From an uncultured Chitinophaga sp. (GTDB lineage: Bacteria > Bacteroidota > Bacteroidia > Chitinophagales > Chitinophagaceae), in assembly GCF_937874145.1 (NCBI RefSeq), contig NZ_CALNBI010000321.1, positions 1 through 20,192 on the forward strand: a stretch of 20,192 nt of DNA, read 5' to 3'. Position 1 is the first letter of the stretch, and each line of letters opens with the position of its first letter. Positions 13,479 through 20,192 of this stretch are shown here, in pieces. The notes beneath the pieces were generated by a model. The model did no database searches. It had not been told where the DNA came from and saw only the letters and a program-made list of their open reading frames with translations. Made by a program: the position numbers and the translations under genes.

Positions 13479-13593
13479 CGAATTAAAAGCAAAATCCTGT
13501 AAGGGCATAATTCGTGGCCGTTAAAATTTTGTAAAAATGCCTTTTTCAAGGCCATAGCGGGTTTTCAACACTCAAGCCACTGTTATAAACATT

Positions 13594-13602
13594 TTTTCCA
13601 CA
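13594..13602 (+). promoter_or_regulatory. DnaA-box-like site (one mismatch)
   Basis: TTTTCCACA differs from the strong DnaA box TTATCCACA at one base. It lies 11 nt before a perfect box in the bamD-mraZ intergenic region. Confidence 0.4.
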
Positions 13603-13613
13603 CCCCACTTCCG

Positions 13614-13622
13614 TTATCCACA
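13614..13622 (+). promoter_or_regulatory. Perfect DnaA box
   Basis: TTATCCACA is an exact match to the high-affinity consensus TTATNCACA. It lies about 145 nt upstream of the mraZ start and about 155 nt upstream of bamD, with weaker copies on both sides (13594-13602 and 13674-13682). Confidence 0.5.
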
Positions 13623-13673
13623 AACCACCTTTCCCCACCGGGCTCTAAACCGCTACCACAGGGATATACCTCG

Positions 13674-13682
13674 TGTGGAAAA
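13674..13682 (-). promoter_or_regulatory. DnaA-box-like site, opposite orientation (one mismatch)
   Basis: The plus strand reads TGTGGAAAA, so the minus strand reads TTTTCCACA, the same one-mismatch box as at 13594-13602 but inverted. It is followed by an AT-rich stretch (13679-13702) of about 24 bases. Confidence 0.4.
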
Positions 13683-13710
13683 AATATAGAATACATTTTT
13701 TCGGTTAAAA

Positions 13711-13745
13711 GTGGGAAAAAGTGTTATTTTGTGTTAGAAAATGGT
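13711..13745 (+). promoter_or_regulatory. Candidate MraZ operator: 10-bp-phased GTGnn array
   Basis: GTGGG at 13711, GTGTT at 13721 and GTGTT at 13731 recur at an exact 10-bp spacing; ATGGT at 13741 may be a degenerate fourth copy. The units read AAAAGTGGGA, AAAAGTGTTA, TTTTGTGTTA. MraZ is known to bind direct TGGGN-like (or AAAGTG-like in Mollicutes) repeats spaced at one helical turn in front of its own gene, so this is a probable autoregulatory operator. A near-consensus -7 box lies inside the array. Confidence 0.65.
13724..13731 (+). promoter_or_regulatory. Probable -7 box for the mraZ/dcw operon
   Basis: TTATTTTG is one mismatch from TAnnTTTG and lies within the phased repeat array. It would start the transcript near 13735, about 32 nt before the mraZ ATG. 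Its overlap with the presumed MraZ sites fits repression by occlusion. Confidence 0.4.
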
Positions 13746-13766
13746 AATCAGGTATTAAACCGAAGC

Positions 13767-14237
13767 ATGACGGGCTTTTTAGGTGAATATGAATCAACGC
13801 TGGACGCAAAAGGGCGCTTCCTGCTCCCTGCCGGGTTTAAACGGCAGCTGCAAGAAGATGCCGGGACCCAGTTTGTGCTGAACCGCGGCTTCGAAAAGTG
13901 CCTGACCCTGTATCCGATGAGCGAATGGAATCCTATCCAGGAAAAAATTGCCAAGTTGAACGATTTTGACCCGAAAGTTAGGGAATTCCGCCGCTATTTT
14001 CTGAACGGGGCCACCATTGTGGAACTGGATAGTGCCGGCCGCCTCAACATCCCGAAAAACCTGGCGGCGCATGCCGGGCTCGATAAAGACATCGTGCTCG
14101 CCGCGGCCAACAACAAGATCGAGATCTGGGACAAGGCCAAATACCAGGAGTTCTTTGATAATTTTTCACCGGAAGCCTTCAGCAATTTGGCCCAACAGGT
14201 CATGTCGCCCGACGGAAGCAATATCCCCGGACTGTAA
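13767..14237 (+). CDS. mraZ: Transcriptional regulator MraZ
   Basis: This 156-residue protein consists of two SpoVT-AbrB-like DNA-binding halves. Each has the family's D-x3-R motif: DAKGR at 13-17 (STLDAKGRFLLP) and DSAGR at 88-92 (VELDSAGRLNIP). MraZ forms a ring-shaped oligomer that binds repeats in front of the dcw cluster. A GTG at 13731 opens a longer frame, but ATG 13767 gives the expected N-terminus MTGFLGEYESTLDAKGR, and the GTG lies in the operator array. It heads the division and cell-wall operon, with rsmH starting 11 nt after its stop. Confidence 0.95.
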   Translation: MTGFLGEYESTLDAKGRFLLPAGFKRQLQEDAGTQFVLNRGFEKCLTLYPMSEWNPIQEKIAKLNDFDPKVREFRRYFLNGATIVELDSAGRLNIPKNLAAHAGLDKDIVLAAANNKIEIWDKAKYQEFFDNFSPEAFSNLAQQVMSPDGSNIPGL

Positions 14238-14248
14238 AAACGGCAAGC

Positions 14249-15157
14249 ATGGAAGCAGGTTTCTATCATCAGCCGGTCCTTCTCCAGGAAGTGATCGAAC
14301 ACATGCAGATCAAGCCCGACGGCCTGTATATTGACGCCACTTTCGGCGGCGGCGGCCATTCCCGGGCCATCCTGCAGCAGCTGGGCCCGCAGGGGCGGCT
14401 CATCGTGTTCGACCAGGACGAAGACGCCTACCGCAACCGGATACCGGACGAGCGGGTGACTTTCGTCCGCGAGAACTTCCGCCACCTGGAACGCTTTTGC
14501 AGGCTGCATAAAGCCTCCGGGGCCGATGGAATACTTGCCGACCTCGGGGTCTCCAGCTACCAGTTCGACACGGCCGAACGGGGGTTTTCCACCCGGTTCG
14601 ACGGCGCGCTGGACATGCGGATGGACAACCGGGCAAAGCTCACCGCCGCGGACGTGCTCACCACCTATTCCGAATCACGGCTGTTGAGCATCTTCCAGGA
14701 CTACGGCGAAGTGACCAACTCCCGCACATTGGCCAAAACCATCGTGCAGCTGAGAAAGGCCCATCCCCTCCGTACGATCGCGGAGTTCAAGTCGCTGATC
14801 CAGCCCATCGTCAAAGGCAATCCCGCCAAATACCTCGCGCAGGTCTTCCAGGCGCTGCGGATCGAGGTGAACGACGAGCTGGGGGCGCTGAAAGACCTGC
14901 TGCAGCAATCCACGGCGGTACTGAAACTGGGGGGACGATTGTCGGTTATCACCTTCCATTCGCTGGAAGACAGGCTGGTGAAGAACTTTATGAAGAACGG
15001 CAGTTTTGAGACGGTGGATGAAAATCCGTATTCCTTCGAAACCCCGCCGAAAGTGTTCCGCCTGGTAACGAAGAAGCCGGTTACGGCTGCCGATGCGGAA
15101 CTGAAGGAAAACCCCAGGAGCCGGAGCGCTAAACTGCGGGTCGCAGAAAAGATATAA
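14249..15157 (+). CDS. rsmH: 16S rRNA (cytosine(1402)-N(4))-methyltransferase RsmH
   Basis: This 302-residue protein (also called MraW) methylates N4 of C1402 in 16S rRNA, using S-adenosylmethionine. YHQPVLLQEVIEHM at 6-19 is the usual N-terminus, and DATFGGGGHSRAIL at 29-42 is the SAM-binding loop. ILADLGVSSYQFDTAERGFS, DGALDMRMD, QVFQALRIEVNDEL and LSVITFHSLEDRLVKNF are the remaining conserved blocks, and NPRSRSAKLRVAEKI is the standard C-terminus. Length and all motifs are normal. It is cytoplasmic and sits in its canonical place between mraZ and the ftsL-like gene. Confidence 0.97.
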   Translation: MEAGFYHQPVLLQEVIEHMQIKPDGLYIDATFGGGGHSRAILQQLGPQGRLIVFDQDEDAYRNRIPDERVTFVRENFRHLERFCRLHKASGADGILADLGVSSYQFDTAERGFSTRFDGALDMRMDNRAKLTAADVLTTYSESRLLSIFQDYGEVTNSRTLAKTIVQLRKAHPLRTIAEFKSLIQPIVKGNPAKYLAQVFQALRIEVNDELGALKDLLQQSTAVLKLGGRLSVITFHSLEDRLVKNFMKNGSFETVDENPYSFETPPKVFRLVTKKPVTAADAELKENPRSRSAKLRVAEKI

Positions 15158-15231
15158 TAAGTTACTTCCATCCTATCCCCTTTTACCGAAAACATTGGTC
15201 AGCAACATTCAATCGCTAAACACGTAAAGGT

Positions 15232-15606
15232 TTGCAGGAAGAAGTAAAAGACATATCAGCGGAAATACCGCAGGAGAGCACCCCGGAAACGCCCCGGAGG
15301 GAATGGCGGTTGCGGATCAACTATCGCATGATCACCGACAACCTCCCCTTTATCCTCTTCCTCGCCGTAGTGGCATTGGTGTATATCGCCAATAATCACC
15401 TCGCCGAGAAGAAGATCATCCGGATCAACCGGCTGAGCCGCGAGATCAAGGAGCTGAAATGGGAATACCTGAGCGTGAAAAGCGAATTGATGTTCAGAAG
15501 CAAACTCAGCGAAGTAAGCAAGGCCGTGGAACCCCTCGGCCTCAAAGAACTCAGCACCCCGCCCCAACGGATCGTTCCGAAGGAGCAAAACAACAACGAG
15601 CAATAG
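15232..15606 (+). CDS. ftsL: FtsL-like cell division protein
   Basis: This 124-residue bitopic membrane protein occupies the FtsL position between rsmH and ftsI. A charged cytoplasmic segment (about 1-37) is followed by one transmembrane helix (NLPFILFLAVVALVYIANN, about 37-55) and a periplasmic coiled-coil-like helix (KKIIRINRLSREIKELKWEY, 60-79). A tail follows, with LGLKELSTPPQRI. FtsL forms part of the FtsQLB complex that activates septal peptidoglycan synthesis. The frame has no ATG before residue 33 and a stop at 15217-15219, so the best start is TTG 15232; an ATG at 15328 would remove the cytoplasmic segment. Function rests on topology and position, as FtsL sequences are poorly conserved. 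Confidence 0.82.
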   Translation: MQEEVKDISAEIPQESTPETPRREWRLRINYRMITDNLPFILFLAVVALVYIANNHLAEKKIIRINRLSREIKELKWEYLSVKSELMFRSKLSEVSKAVEPLGLKELSTPPQRIVPKEQNNNEQ

Positions 15607-15639
15607 GATTTCACACCGATACTGATTCTAACCCGGCAA

Positions 15640-17745
15640 ATGGAGATTAAAAAAGACATATTATGGCGGTCGTATCTATGCCTCATCGGCATGGGCATCT
15701 TCGCGGTCGCCATCGTCGGAAGAGTGGTTTTCCTCCAGCAGGTGGAAGGCAACTACTGGCGCAATATGTCCGACAGCCTCCACACCGCCTATATGGACCT
15801 CGACGCCGACCGCGGCACCATCTACTCCGAAGAAGGCCGCATGCTCTCCACCTCCATTCCTTACTTCGACATCCGTATCGACTTCAAGGCCGACGGCCTC
15901 CGCGATAAAAAGAAGAACTACTTCAAGGAAAACGTGGACTCCCTCTCCCGCGCGCTCGCCAACCTGTTCATGGACCGCTCCCCCGCCGAGTATATAAAGA
16001 TATTGCAGGAAGGATACAAGGATAAAGACCGTTACTTCCTCCTCAAGCGCGACATCCGCTTCGACCAGTACCAGCAGCTCCGGGCCTTCCCGCTCTTCCG
16101 CCTCGGGCGCAACAAGGGAGGCCTGATCGTGGAGACGAAGAACAAGCGGATCAACCCCTTCAAGCTCCTCGCCAACCGCACCATCGGCCTGGCCCGCACC
16201 AACTCCCAGAACGTAGGCCTCGAGAACACCTACGACGAATGGCTGAGCGGCGTCACCGGGAAGCGCCTCATGCGCAGGATCGCCGGAGGAACGTACATGC
16301 CCGTGGAAGGATACGACATCGAGCCGGAAAACGGGAAAGACGTGATCACCACCCTCGACGTGAACATGCAGGACATCGTGGAAACCGCCCTGATGCGCAT
16401 GATGGTCCAGAACGAATGCGTGCACGGCACCGCCATCCTCATGGAAGTGAAAACCGGCAAGCTCAAGGCCATCGCCAACCTGGGCCGCCAGCCCGACGGC
16501 AGCTATTGGGAAGATATGAACCACGCCATCCAGAAAGGCGAGCCCGGCTCCACTTTCAAACTGGCCACCATGATCGCCCTGCTGGAAGACGGATACATCA
16601 CGCCCAACACCATGGTGGACCTGAACTACGGCCGCTGGCCCATCAACCGCCGGGTGGTATATGATTCCGAACCGCACCATCTCACCAACGTAACCGTCAA
16701 ACATGCGTTCGAGCGCAGCTCCAACGTAGCGATGGCCAAACTGGTGTATCAATATTACCAGAAGAAACCAAACGAATTCTCGGCCCATCTCCGTAAGCTC
16801 GGTCTGGACGCCCCCACCGGCGTCGACCTCGTAGGCGAAGGCAAACCGATGATCAAGACCACGGCCAACAAAAGCTGGAGCGCCACCACCCTGCCGTGGA
16901 TGGCTTTCGGGTATGAAGTGACGCAAACGCCCCTTCACACCGCCATGTTGTACAACGCCGTGGCCAACGGGGGCAAAATGATGAAGCCTTACCTGGTGAA
17001 CAGCATTCAGGAATACGGGCAACCAGTGAAAAACTTCGGGCCCACGGTGATGATGGACAGCATCTGCTCCTCCCGCACCCTGGCCGCGCTGAAAGATATG
17101 CTGGAAGGCGTAGTGCTGAAGGGCACCGCCACCAAGCTGCAGACGCCTTACTACCGCTTTGCCGGCAAAACCGGTACGGCGCTGATCGCGAATGGCAAGC
17201 GTGGATATGCCGACAAAATCTACCAGTCGTCGTTCGCGGGCTACTTCCCGGCCGACGATCCGCAATACACCTGCGTGGTGGTGATCCGGAACAAGCCCCA
17301 TGCCGCCAAGTTCTACGGCGGTTCTGTAGCGGGCCCCGTGTTCCGCGAAGTGGCGGACAAACTGTACGCCCTCGCGGTGAAAAAGCCCCGCAACCTGGCG
17401 GGCGCCATCGGCGGACTGGATTCGTCCATGGCCATGAAAGGTGGGAAAGGGAGTGAATGGAGAAGCGTAGCCGCCACGCTGGGACTGCCTTACAACGGTC
17501 CTCTCACCAGCAGCAACTGGGTGAGCGCCGACGTGAAAGGGAACAAACTGGCCTTCGAGCCGGTGAAACAACAAAACGGCACCGTTCCGGATGTAAAAGG
17601 AATGGGGTTGAAAGATGCGCTCTACCTGCTGGAAAACGCAGGGCTGCGCGTAGTGATCCGCGGAGCGGGAAAAGTGACGGCACAGTCGCTCCCCGGCGGA
17701 ACCAACATAGGAAAAGAACAAACGATCATAATAGAACTGAGTTGA
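15640..17745 (+). CDS. ftsI: Septal penicillin-binding protein FtsI (PBP3-type) with C-terminal PASTA domain
   Basis: This 701-residue class B penicillin-binding protein crosslinks septal peptidoglycan. It has a short cytoplasmic N-terminus and a membrane anchor at about 11-33. A dimerisation/pedestal domain starts near DADRGTIYSEEGRMLS (55-70), and the transpeptidase domain carries all three motifs: STFK (nucleophile Ser304, Lys307), SSN (360-362) and KTG (510-512). A PASTA module follows at about 645-701 (NGTVPDVKGMGLKDALYLLE...), as is common in Bacteroidota and Gram-positive FtsI homologues but absent from E. coli FtsI. It sits 33 nt after ftsL and 7 nt before murE, in the standard dcw order. 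A very long minus-strand open frame runs opposite it but is a by-product of GC-rich codons. Confidence 0.96.
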   Translation: MEIKKDILWRSYLCLIGMGIFAVAIVGRVVFLQQVEGNYWRNMSDSLHTAYMDLDADRGTIYSEEGRMLSTSIPYFDIRIDFKADGLRDKKKNYFKENVDSLSRALANLFMDRSPAEYIKILQEGYKDKDRYFLLKRDIRFDQYQQLRAFPLFRLGRNKGGLIVETKNKRINPFKLLANRTIGLARTNSQNVGLENTYDEWLSGVTGKRLMRRIAGGTYMPVEGYDIEPENGKDVITTLDVNMQDIVETALMRMMVQNECVHGTAILMEVKTGKLKAIANLGRQPDGSYWEDMNHAIQKGEPGSTFKLATMIALLEDGYITPNTMVDLNYGRWPINRRVVYDSEPHHLTNVTVKHAFERSSNVAMAKLVYQYYQKKPNEFSAHLRKLGLDAPTGVDLVGEGKPMIKTTANKSWSATTLPWMAFGYEVTQTPLHTAMLYNAVANGGKMMKPYLVNSIQEYGQPVKNFGPTVMMDSICSSRTLAALKDMLEGVVLKGTATKLQTPYYRFAGKTGTALIANGKRGYADKIYQSSFAGYFPADDPQYTCVVVIRNKPHAAKFYGGSVAGPVFREVADKLYALAVKKPRNLAGAIGGLDSSMAMKGGKGSEWRSVAATLGLPYNGPLTSSNWVSADVKGNKLAFEPVKQQNGTVPDVKGMGLKDALYLLENAGLRVVIRGAGKVTAQSLPGGTNIGKEQTIIIELS

Positions 17746-17752
17746 TGCCGAT

Positions 17753-19219
17753 ATGAAGACGTTGCGGGACATATTATACCAGGTTCAGATCCTGGACGTA
17801 CATGGCAATAACGACATTGCCATTCATGCGTTACATATAGACTCGCGCCAGGTGAAAGCCGGCGACGTGTTCATCGCCATCCGCGGAGTGGCGGCCGACG
17901 GCCATGCCTATATCTCCAAAGCGGTGGCGCAGGGCGCTGCCGCCGTGGTTTGTGAAGCGCTGCCCGAAGTAACCGCCCCCGACGTGTGTTACGTGCTGGT
18001 TGGCAGCAGCCACCAGGCCGCGGGCATCATGGCAGGCAACTTCTACGACAATCCCTCGCGGAAGCTGAAGCTTGTGGGCGTTACGGGCACGAACGGCAAA
18101 ACCACCGTAGCCACGCTCCTGTTCCGTTTGTACACCGCGATGGGGCATCATTGCGGCCTGCTGTCGACCGTACAGAACCAGATCGGCGAGCGCATCGTTC
18201 CGGCTACCCATACCACGCCCGATCCCATCCACCTCAACGCCCTGCTGGCGGAAATGGTGAACGAAGGCTGTGATTATGCTTTCATGGAAGTGAGCTCCCA
18301 CGCCATCCACCAGCAACGCATTGCAGGACTGCAGTTCGCCGGCGGCATTTTTACGAATATCACCCACGATCATCTTGACTACCACAAGACGTTCGACGAA
18401 TATATCCGTGTGAAGAAATCGTTCTTCGACAACCTTCCCGCCTCCGCCTTCGCCCTCACGAACCTGGACGACAAGCGGGGCAACGTGATGCTGCAGAACA
18501 CGAAGGCCCGCAAAGCCACGTACAGCCTGCGCACCATGGCCGAATTCAAAGGGAAGATACTCGAGAACAACCTCACCGGGCTGGTGATGCAGATCGGCGC
18601 AAAAGACGTGCACTTCCGCCTCATCGGCGAATTCAACGCCTACAACCTGCTGGCCGTGTTCGGCGCGGCGGTGTTGCTGGGTGATGATAAAGACACCGTG
18701 CTGGCGGCGCTCAGCAACCTGCAGGGTGCGGAAGGGCGGTTCGATTACATCGTTTCGAAAAACGAGCGCATCATCGGGATCGTGGACTACGCCCATACGC
18801 CCGACGCGCTCCTCAACGTGCTCGCCACCATCAAAAACCTCCGCCAGGGCCATGAGCAAATCATAACCGTGGTGGGTTGCGGCGGCGACCGCGATACCAC
18901 CAAGCGCCCGGTCATGGGGGAAGTAGCGGCCGAACATTCGGACAAGGCCATTTTCACCAGCGACAACCCGCGTTCGGAAGACGCCGCGGCCATCATCCGC
19001 GAAATGGAAGCCGGCGTGAATGTGACCCAGCGCAAGAAAACGCTGTCGATCACCGACCGCCACGAAGCCATCAAAACGGCCGTGAGCCTCGCGAAGCCGG
19101 AGGATATCATCCTCATCGCGGGCAAAGGGCATGAAAAATACCAGGAGATCCATGGTGTAAAGCATCCGTTCGACGACAAGCAGGTGCTCCGGGAATTGCT
19201 GGAAATGTTTGACAAATAG
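17753..19219 (+). CDS. murE: UDP-MurNAc-tripeptide synthetase MurE, meso-diaminopimelate type
   Basis: This 488-residue cytoplasmic Mur ligase adds the third amino acid to UDP-MurNAc-L-Ala-D-Glu using ATP. The N-terminal UDP-binding domain includes IDSRQVKAGDVFIAIRG (29-45). The central ATPase domain has the P-loop TGTNGKTT (111-118), MEVSSHAIHQQRI (178-190), THDHLDYH (204-211) and YIRVKKSFFD, whose Lys221 is at the carbamylated-lysine position. The C-terminal domain has DYAHTPDAL and DNPRSED, with the DNPR motif (404-407) that marks enzymes specific for meso-diaminopimelate rather than lysine. The cell wall is thus predicted to be of the mDAP type. It starts 7 nt after ftsI and is followed 17 nt later by mraY. 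Confidence 0.97.
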   Translation: MKTLRDILYQVQILDVHGNNDIAIHALHIDSRQVKAGDVFIAIRGVAADGHAYISKAVAQGAAAVVCEALPEVTAPDVCYVLVGSSHQAAGIMAGNFYDNPSRKLKLVGVTGTNGKTTVATLLFRLYTAMGHHCGLLSTVQNQIGERIVPATHTTPDPIHLNALLAEMVNEGCDYAFMEVSSHAIHQQRIAGLQFAGGIFTNITHDHLDYHKTFDEYIRVKKSFFDNLPASAFALTNLDDKRGNVMLQNTKARKATYSLRTMAEFKGKILENNLTGLVMQIGAKDVHFRLIGEFNAYNLLAVFGAAVLLGDDKDTVLAALSNLQGAEGRFDYIVSKNERIIGIVDYAHTPDALLNVLATIKNLRQGHEQIITVVGCGGDRDTTKRPVMGEVAAEHSDKAIFTSDNPRSEDAAAIIREMEAGVNVTQRKKTLSITDRHEAIKTAVSLAKPEDIILIAGKGHEKYQEIHGVKHPFDDKQVLRELLEMFDK

Positions 19220-19236
19220 AAGATCACGATTATCAT

Positions 19237-20192
19237 ATGTTATATTATCTGTTCACTTACCTTAAAAACGAGTTCAACTACACCGGTACCGGCATGTGGC
19301 AATTCATCACATTCCGTGTGACCATGGCGTTGTTGCTCTCGCTCGTGATCTCGCTGCTGCTGGGTAAGCGCATCGTGAGATACCTGCAGCGCAAGCAGAT
19401 CGGCGAAACCATCCGCGACCTTGGGCTGGCAGGCGAACAGACAAAGAAAGGCACCCCTACCATGGGCGGCCTGATCATCCTTTCCGCCATCGTGATCCCC
19501 ACTCTGCTGTTTGCCAGGGTTATGAACGTTTATATCCTCCTGATCCTGCTTTGCACCATCTGGCTGGGGCTGATCGGGTTTATCGACGATTATATCAAGG
19601 TATTCAAGAAGAATAAAGAAGGGTTGGCGGGAAGATTCAAGATTCTCGGCCAGGTGGGCCTCGGGCTGATCGTAGGCACTACCCTGTATTTCAATGAGAA
19701 TGTGGTGATGAGCCGCGAGATCATGGACGGAAAGAAGCTGGCTCCCAACGAAAAAGTGGTGAGCAATGAGCGCGTAACGTCCGAAGGGCAACGTTTCGTG
19801 GACGTAAAGACGCCCATCACCACCATCCCCTTCGTAAAAAACCATGAGTTCAACTATGCCAAACTGATCTCCTGGATCCCCGGCGGCGAGAAGTTCACTT
19901 TTGTCATCTACATCCTCATAGTGATCATTATTATCACGGCGGTGTCGAACGGGGCGAACATTACCGACGGGCTGGATGGGCTGGCGGCTGGAGAATCGGC
20001 TATTGCCGGTTGTACCCTGGGAATCGTTACTCTTTTAAATGGACAGACAGTAGCGGCAGTTATGGCGTTTATTCTAGTAGCTTCTACTATAGGGTTTTTA
20101 CCGTATAATTTTTATCCGGCACGCACTTTTATGGGGGACTGCGGCTCAAATTTACTGGGTTTTGTGCTGGGTTGTCTGGCAATTCTAGGTCT
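19237..20192 (+). CDS. mraY: Phospho-MurNAc-pentapeptide-transferase MraY, partial, with an anomalous C-terminal part
   Basis: The frame runs from ATG 19237 off the window end (318 complete codons). MraY is an inner-membrane enzyme that joins phospho-MurNAc-pentapeptide to undecaprenyl phosphate, giving lipid I. The first ~250 residues are convincing: KKGTPTMGG (70-78), GFIDDYIKV with Asp117-Asp118, and NITDGLDGLAAG (241-252), plus a long loop at about 155-205 with KTPITTIPF. From about residue 253 the MraY pattern is lost: the YLNI...GEL segment is missing and GFLPYNFYPARTFMGDCGSNLLGF replaces the GFLWYN...PAQVFMGDTGSLALGG pattern. That resembles WecA/TagO. Codons also turn AT-rich. The histidine-rich loop expected of MraY lies beyond the window. 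Confidence 0.85.
   Translation, partial: MLYYLFTYLKNEFNYTGTGMWQFITFRVTMALLLSLVISLLLGKRIVRYLQRKQIGETIRDLGLAGEQTKKGTPTMGGLIILSAIVIPTLLFARVMNVYILLILLCTIWLGLIGFIDDYIKVFKKNKEGLAGRFKILGQVGLGLIVGTTLYFNENVVMSREIMDGKKLAPNEKVVSNERVTSEGQRFVDVKTPITTIPFVKNHEFNYAKLISWIPGGEKFTFVIYILIVIIIITAVSNGANITDGLDGLAAGESAIAGCTLGIVTLLNGQTVAAVMAFILVASTIGFLPYNFYPARTFMGDCGSNLLGFVLGCLAILG
19987..20192 (+). other. Probable chimeric or recombined segment (WecA/TagO-like 3' part fused to mraY)
   Basis: Here the frame stays open, but both protein family and base usage change. Upstream mraY codons are GC-rich; this stretch uses many TTT, TTA, AAT, CTA, ACT and ATA codons. Only about 33 residues separate LAAG from GFLPYN, as in WecA/TagO enzymes, instead of about 50 in MraY. 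The switch falls at the DGLDGLAAG motif shared by both families, where nucleotide identity would be highest. Misassembly at the contig end is the simplest reading; natural recombination is the alternative. Confidence 0.6.

Noticed and set aside
13594..13702. A confident call of chromosomal replication origin
   Set aside because: Only one perfect DnaA box is present, no dnaA or dnaN is nearby, and base skew by eye does not support an origin here. It is kept only as a lower-confidence finding.
13731..13766. A GTG start giving mraZ a 12-residue longer N-terminus
   Set aside because: The GTG is part of the phased operator array and -7 box region; the conserved MraZ N-terminus begins at ATG 13767.
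15676..17772. A 698-codon open frame on the minus strand opposite ftsI
   Set aside because: It is the antisense shadow of a gene with complete penicillin-binding motifs. GC-rich codon usage removes stops on the opposite strand, and the translation has no recognisable domain.
17831..19165. A 444-codon open frame on the minus strand opposite murE
   Set aside because: It is a shadow of murE, whose motifs are all intact; the antisense translation is low-complexity His/Gly/Val-rich.

Overview
The window looks like chromosomal DNA from a member of the Bacteroidota, most likely a moderately GC-rich Chitinophagaceae (Chitinophaga-like). The evidence is the set of phylum-typical proteins (DUF4296 and DUF4835/PorD-like proteins, a Bacteroidota-style omega subunit, an FtsL-like protein, FtsI with a PASTA domain), the near absence of Shine-Dalgarno sequences, and several exact copies of the phylum's -7 promoter box TAnnTTTG directly upstream of genes. 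All of this is inferred by reading; no search was run.

Layout. 1-659 (+): the end of a PLP-dependent transsulfuration enzyme, then a GNAT acetyltransferase, closed by a bidirectional terminator. 733-3239 (-): a PTPS/QueD-type pterin synthase and folE, a terminator, then fabD and a small lipoprotein. 3299-4757 (+): mqnB and mqnD of the futalosine route to menaquinone. 4952-7314 (-): a photolyase and a GT10 fucosyltransferase-like enzyme. 7413-12239 (-): a tightly packed run, in transcription order coaBC, DUF4835/porD-like, DUF4296 lipoprotein, scoA, scoB, and a class IV aminotransferase (pabC-like). 12315-13458 (-): bamD and rpoZ. 13459-13766: a 308-bp divergent intergenic region holding DnaA-box-like sites and a 10-bp-phased operator array. 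13767-20192 (+): the start of the division and cell-wall (dcw) cluster, mraZ-rsmH-ftsL-ftsI-murE-mraY.

How it works together. The right third builds and regulates the septal peptidoglycan machinery: MraZ is the regulator, RsmH methylates 16S rRNA, FtsL and FtsI form the septal synthase core, and MurE and MraY make lipid I precursors. The leftward block combines outer-membrane assembly (BamD), RNA polymerase omega, CoA synthesis and ketoacid CoA transfer. Gaps of 25 nt or less from coaBC to the aminotransferase suggest one transcript.

Most notable points. (1) The last ~200 bases of mraY stop looking like MraY: after the TDGLDGLAAG motif the protein reads like a WecA/TagO-family enzyme and the codon usage becomes AT-rich, so this is either an assembly chimera or a natural mosaic. 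(2) A phased GTGnn array lies in front of mraZ. (3) A DnaA-box cluster lies in the same intergenic region. (4) Two places show a terminator U-tract running straight into the -7 box of the next gene. (5) The PTPS carries a C-x5-HGHNY motif, which suits a biopterin-type synthase better than canonical QueD. No mobile elements, CRISPR arrays, tRNA or rRNA genes were seen.
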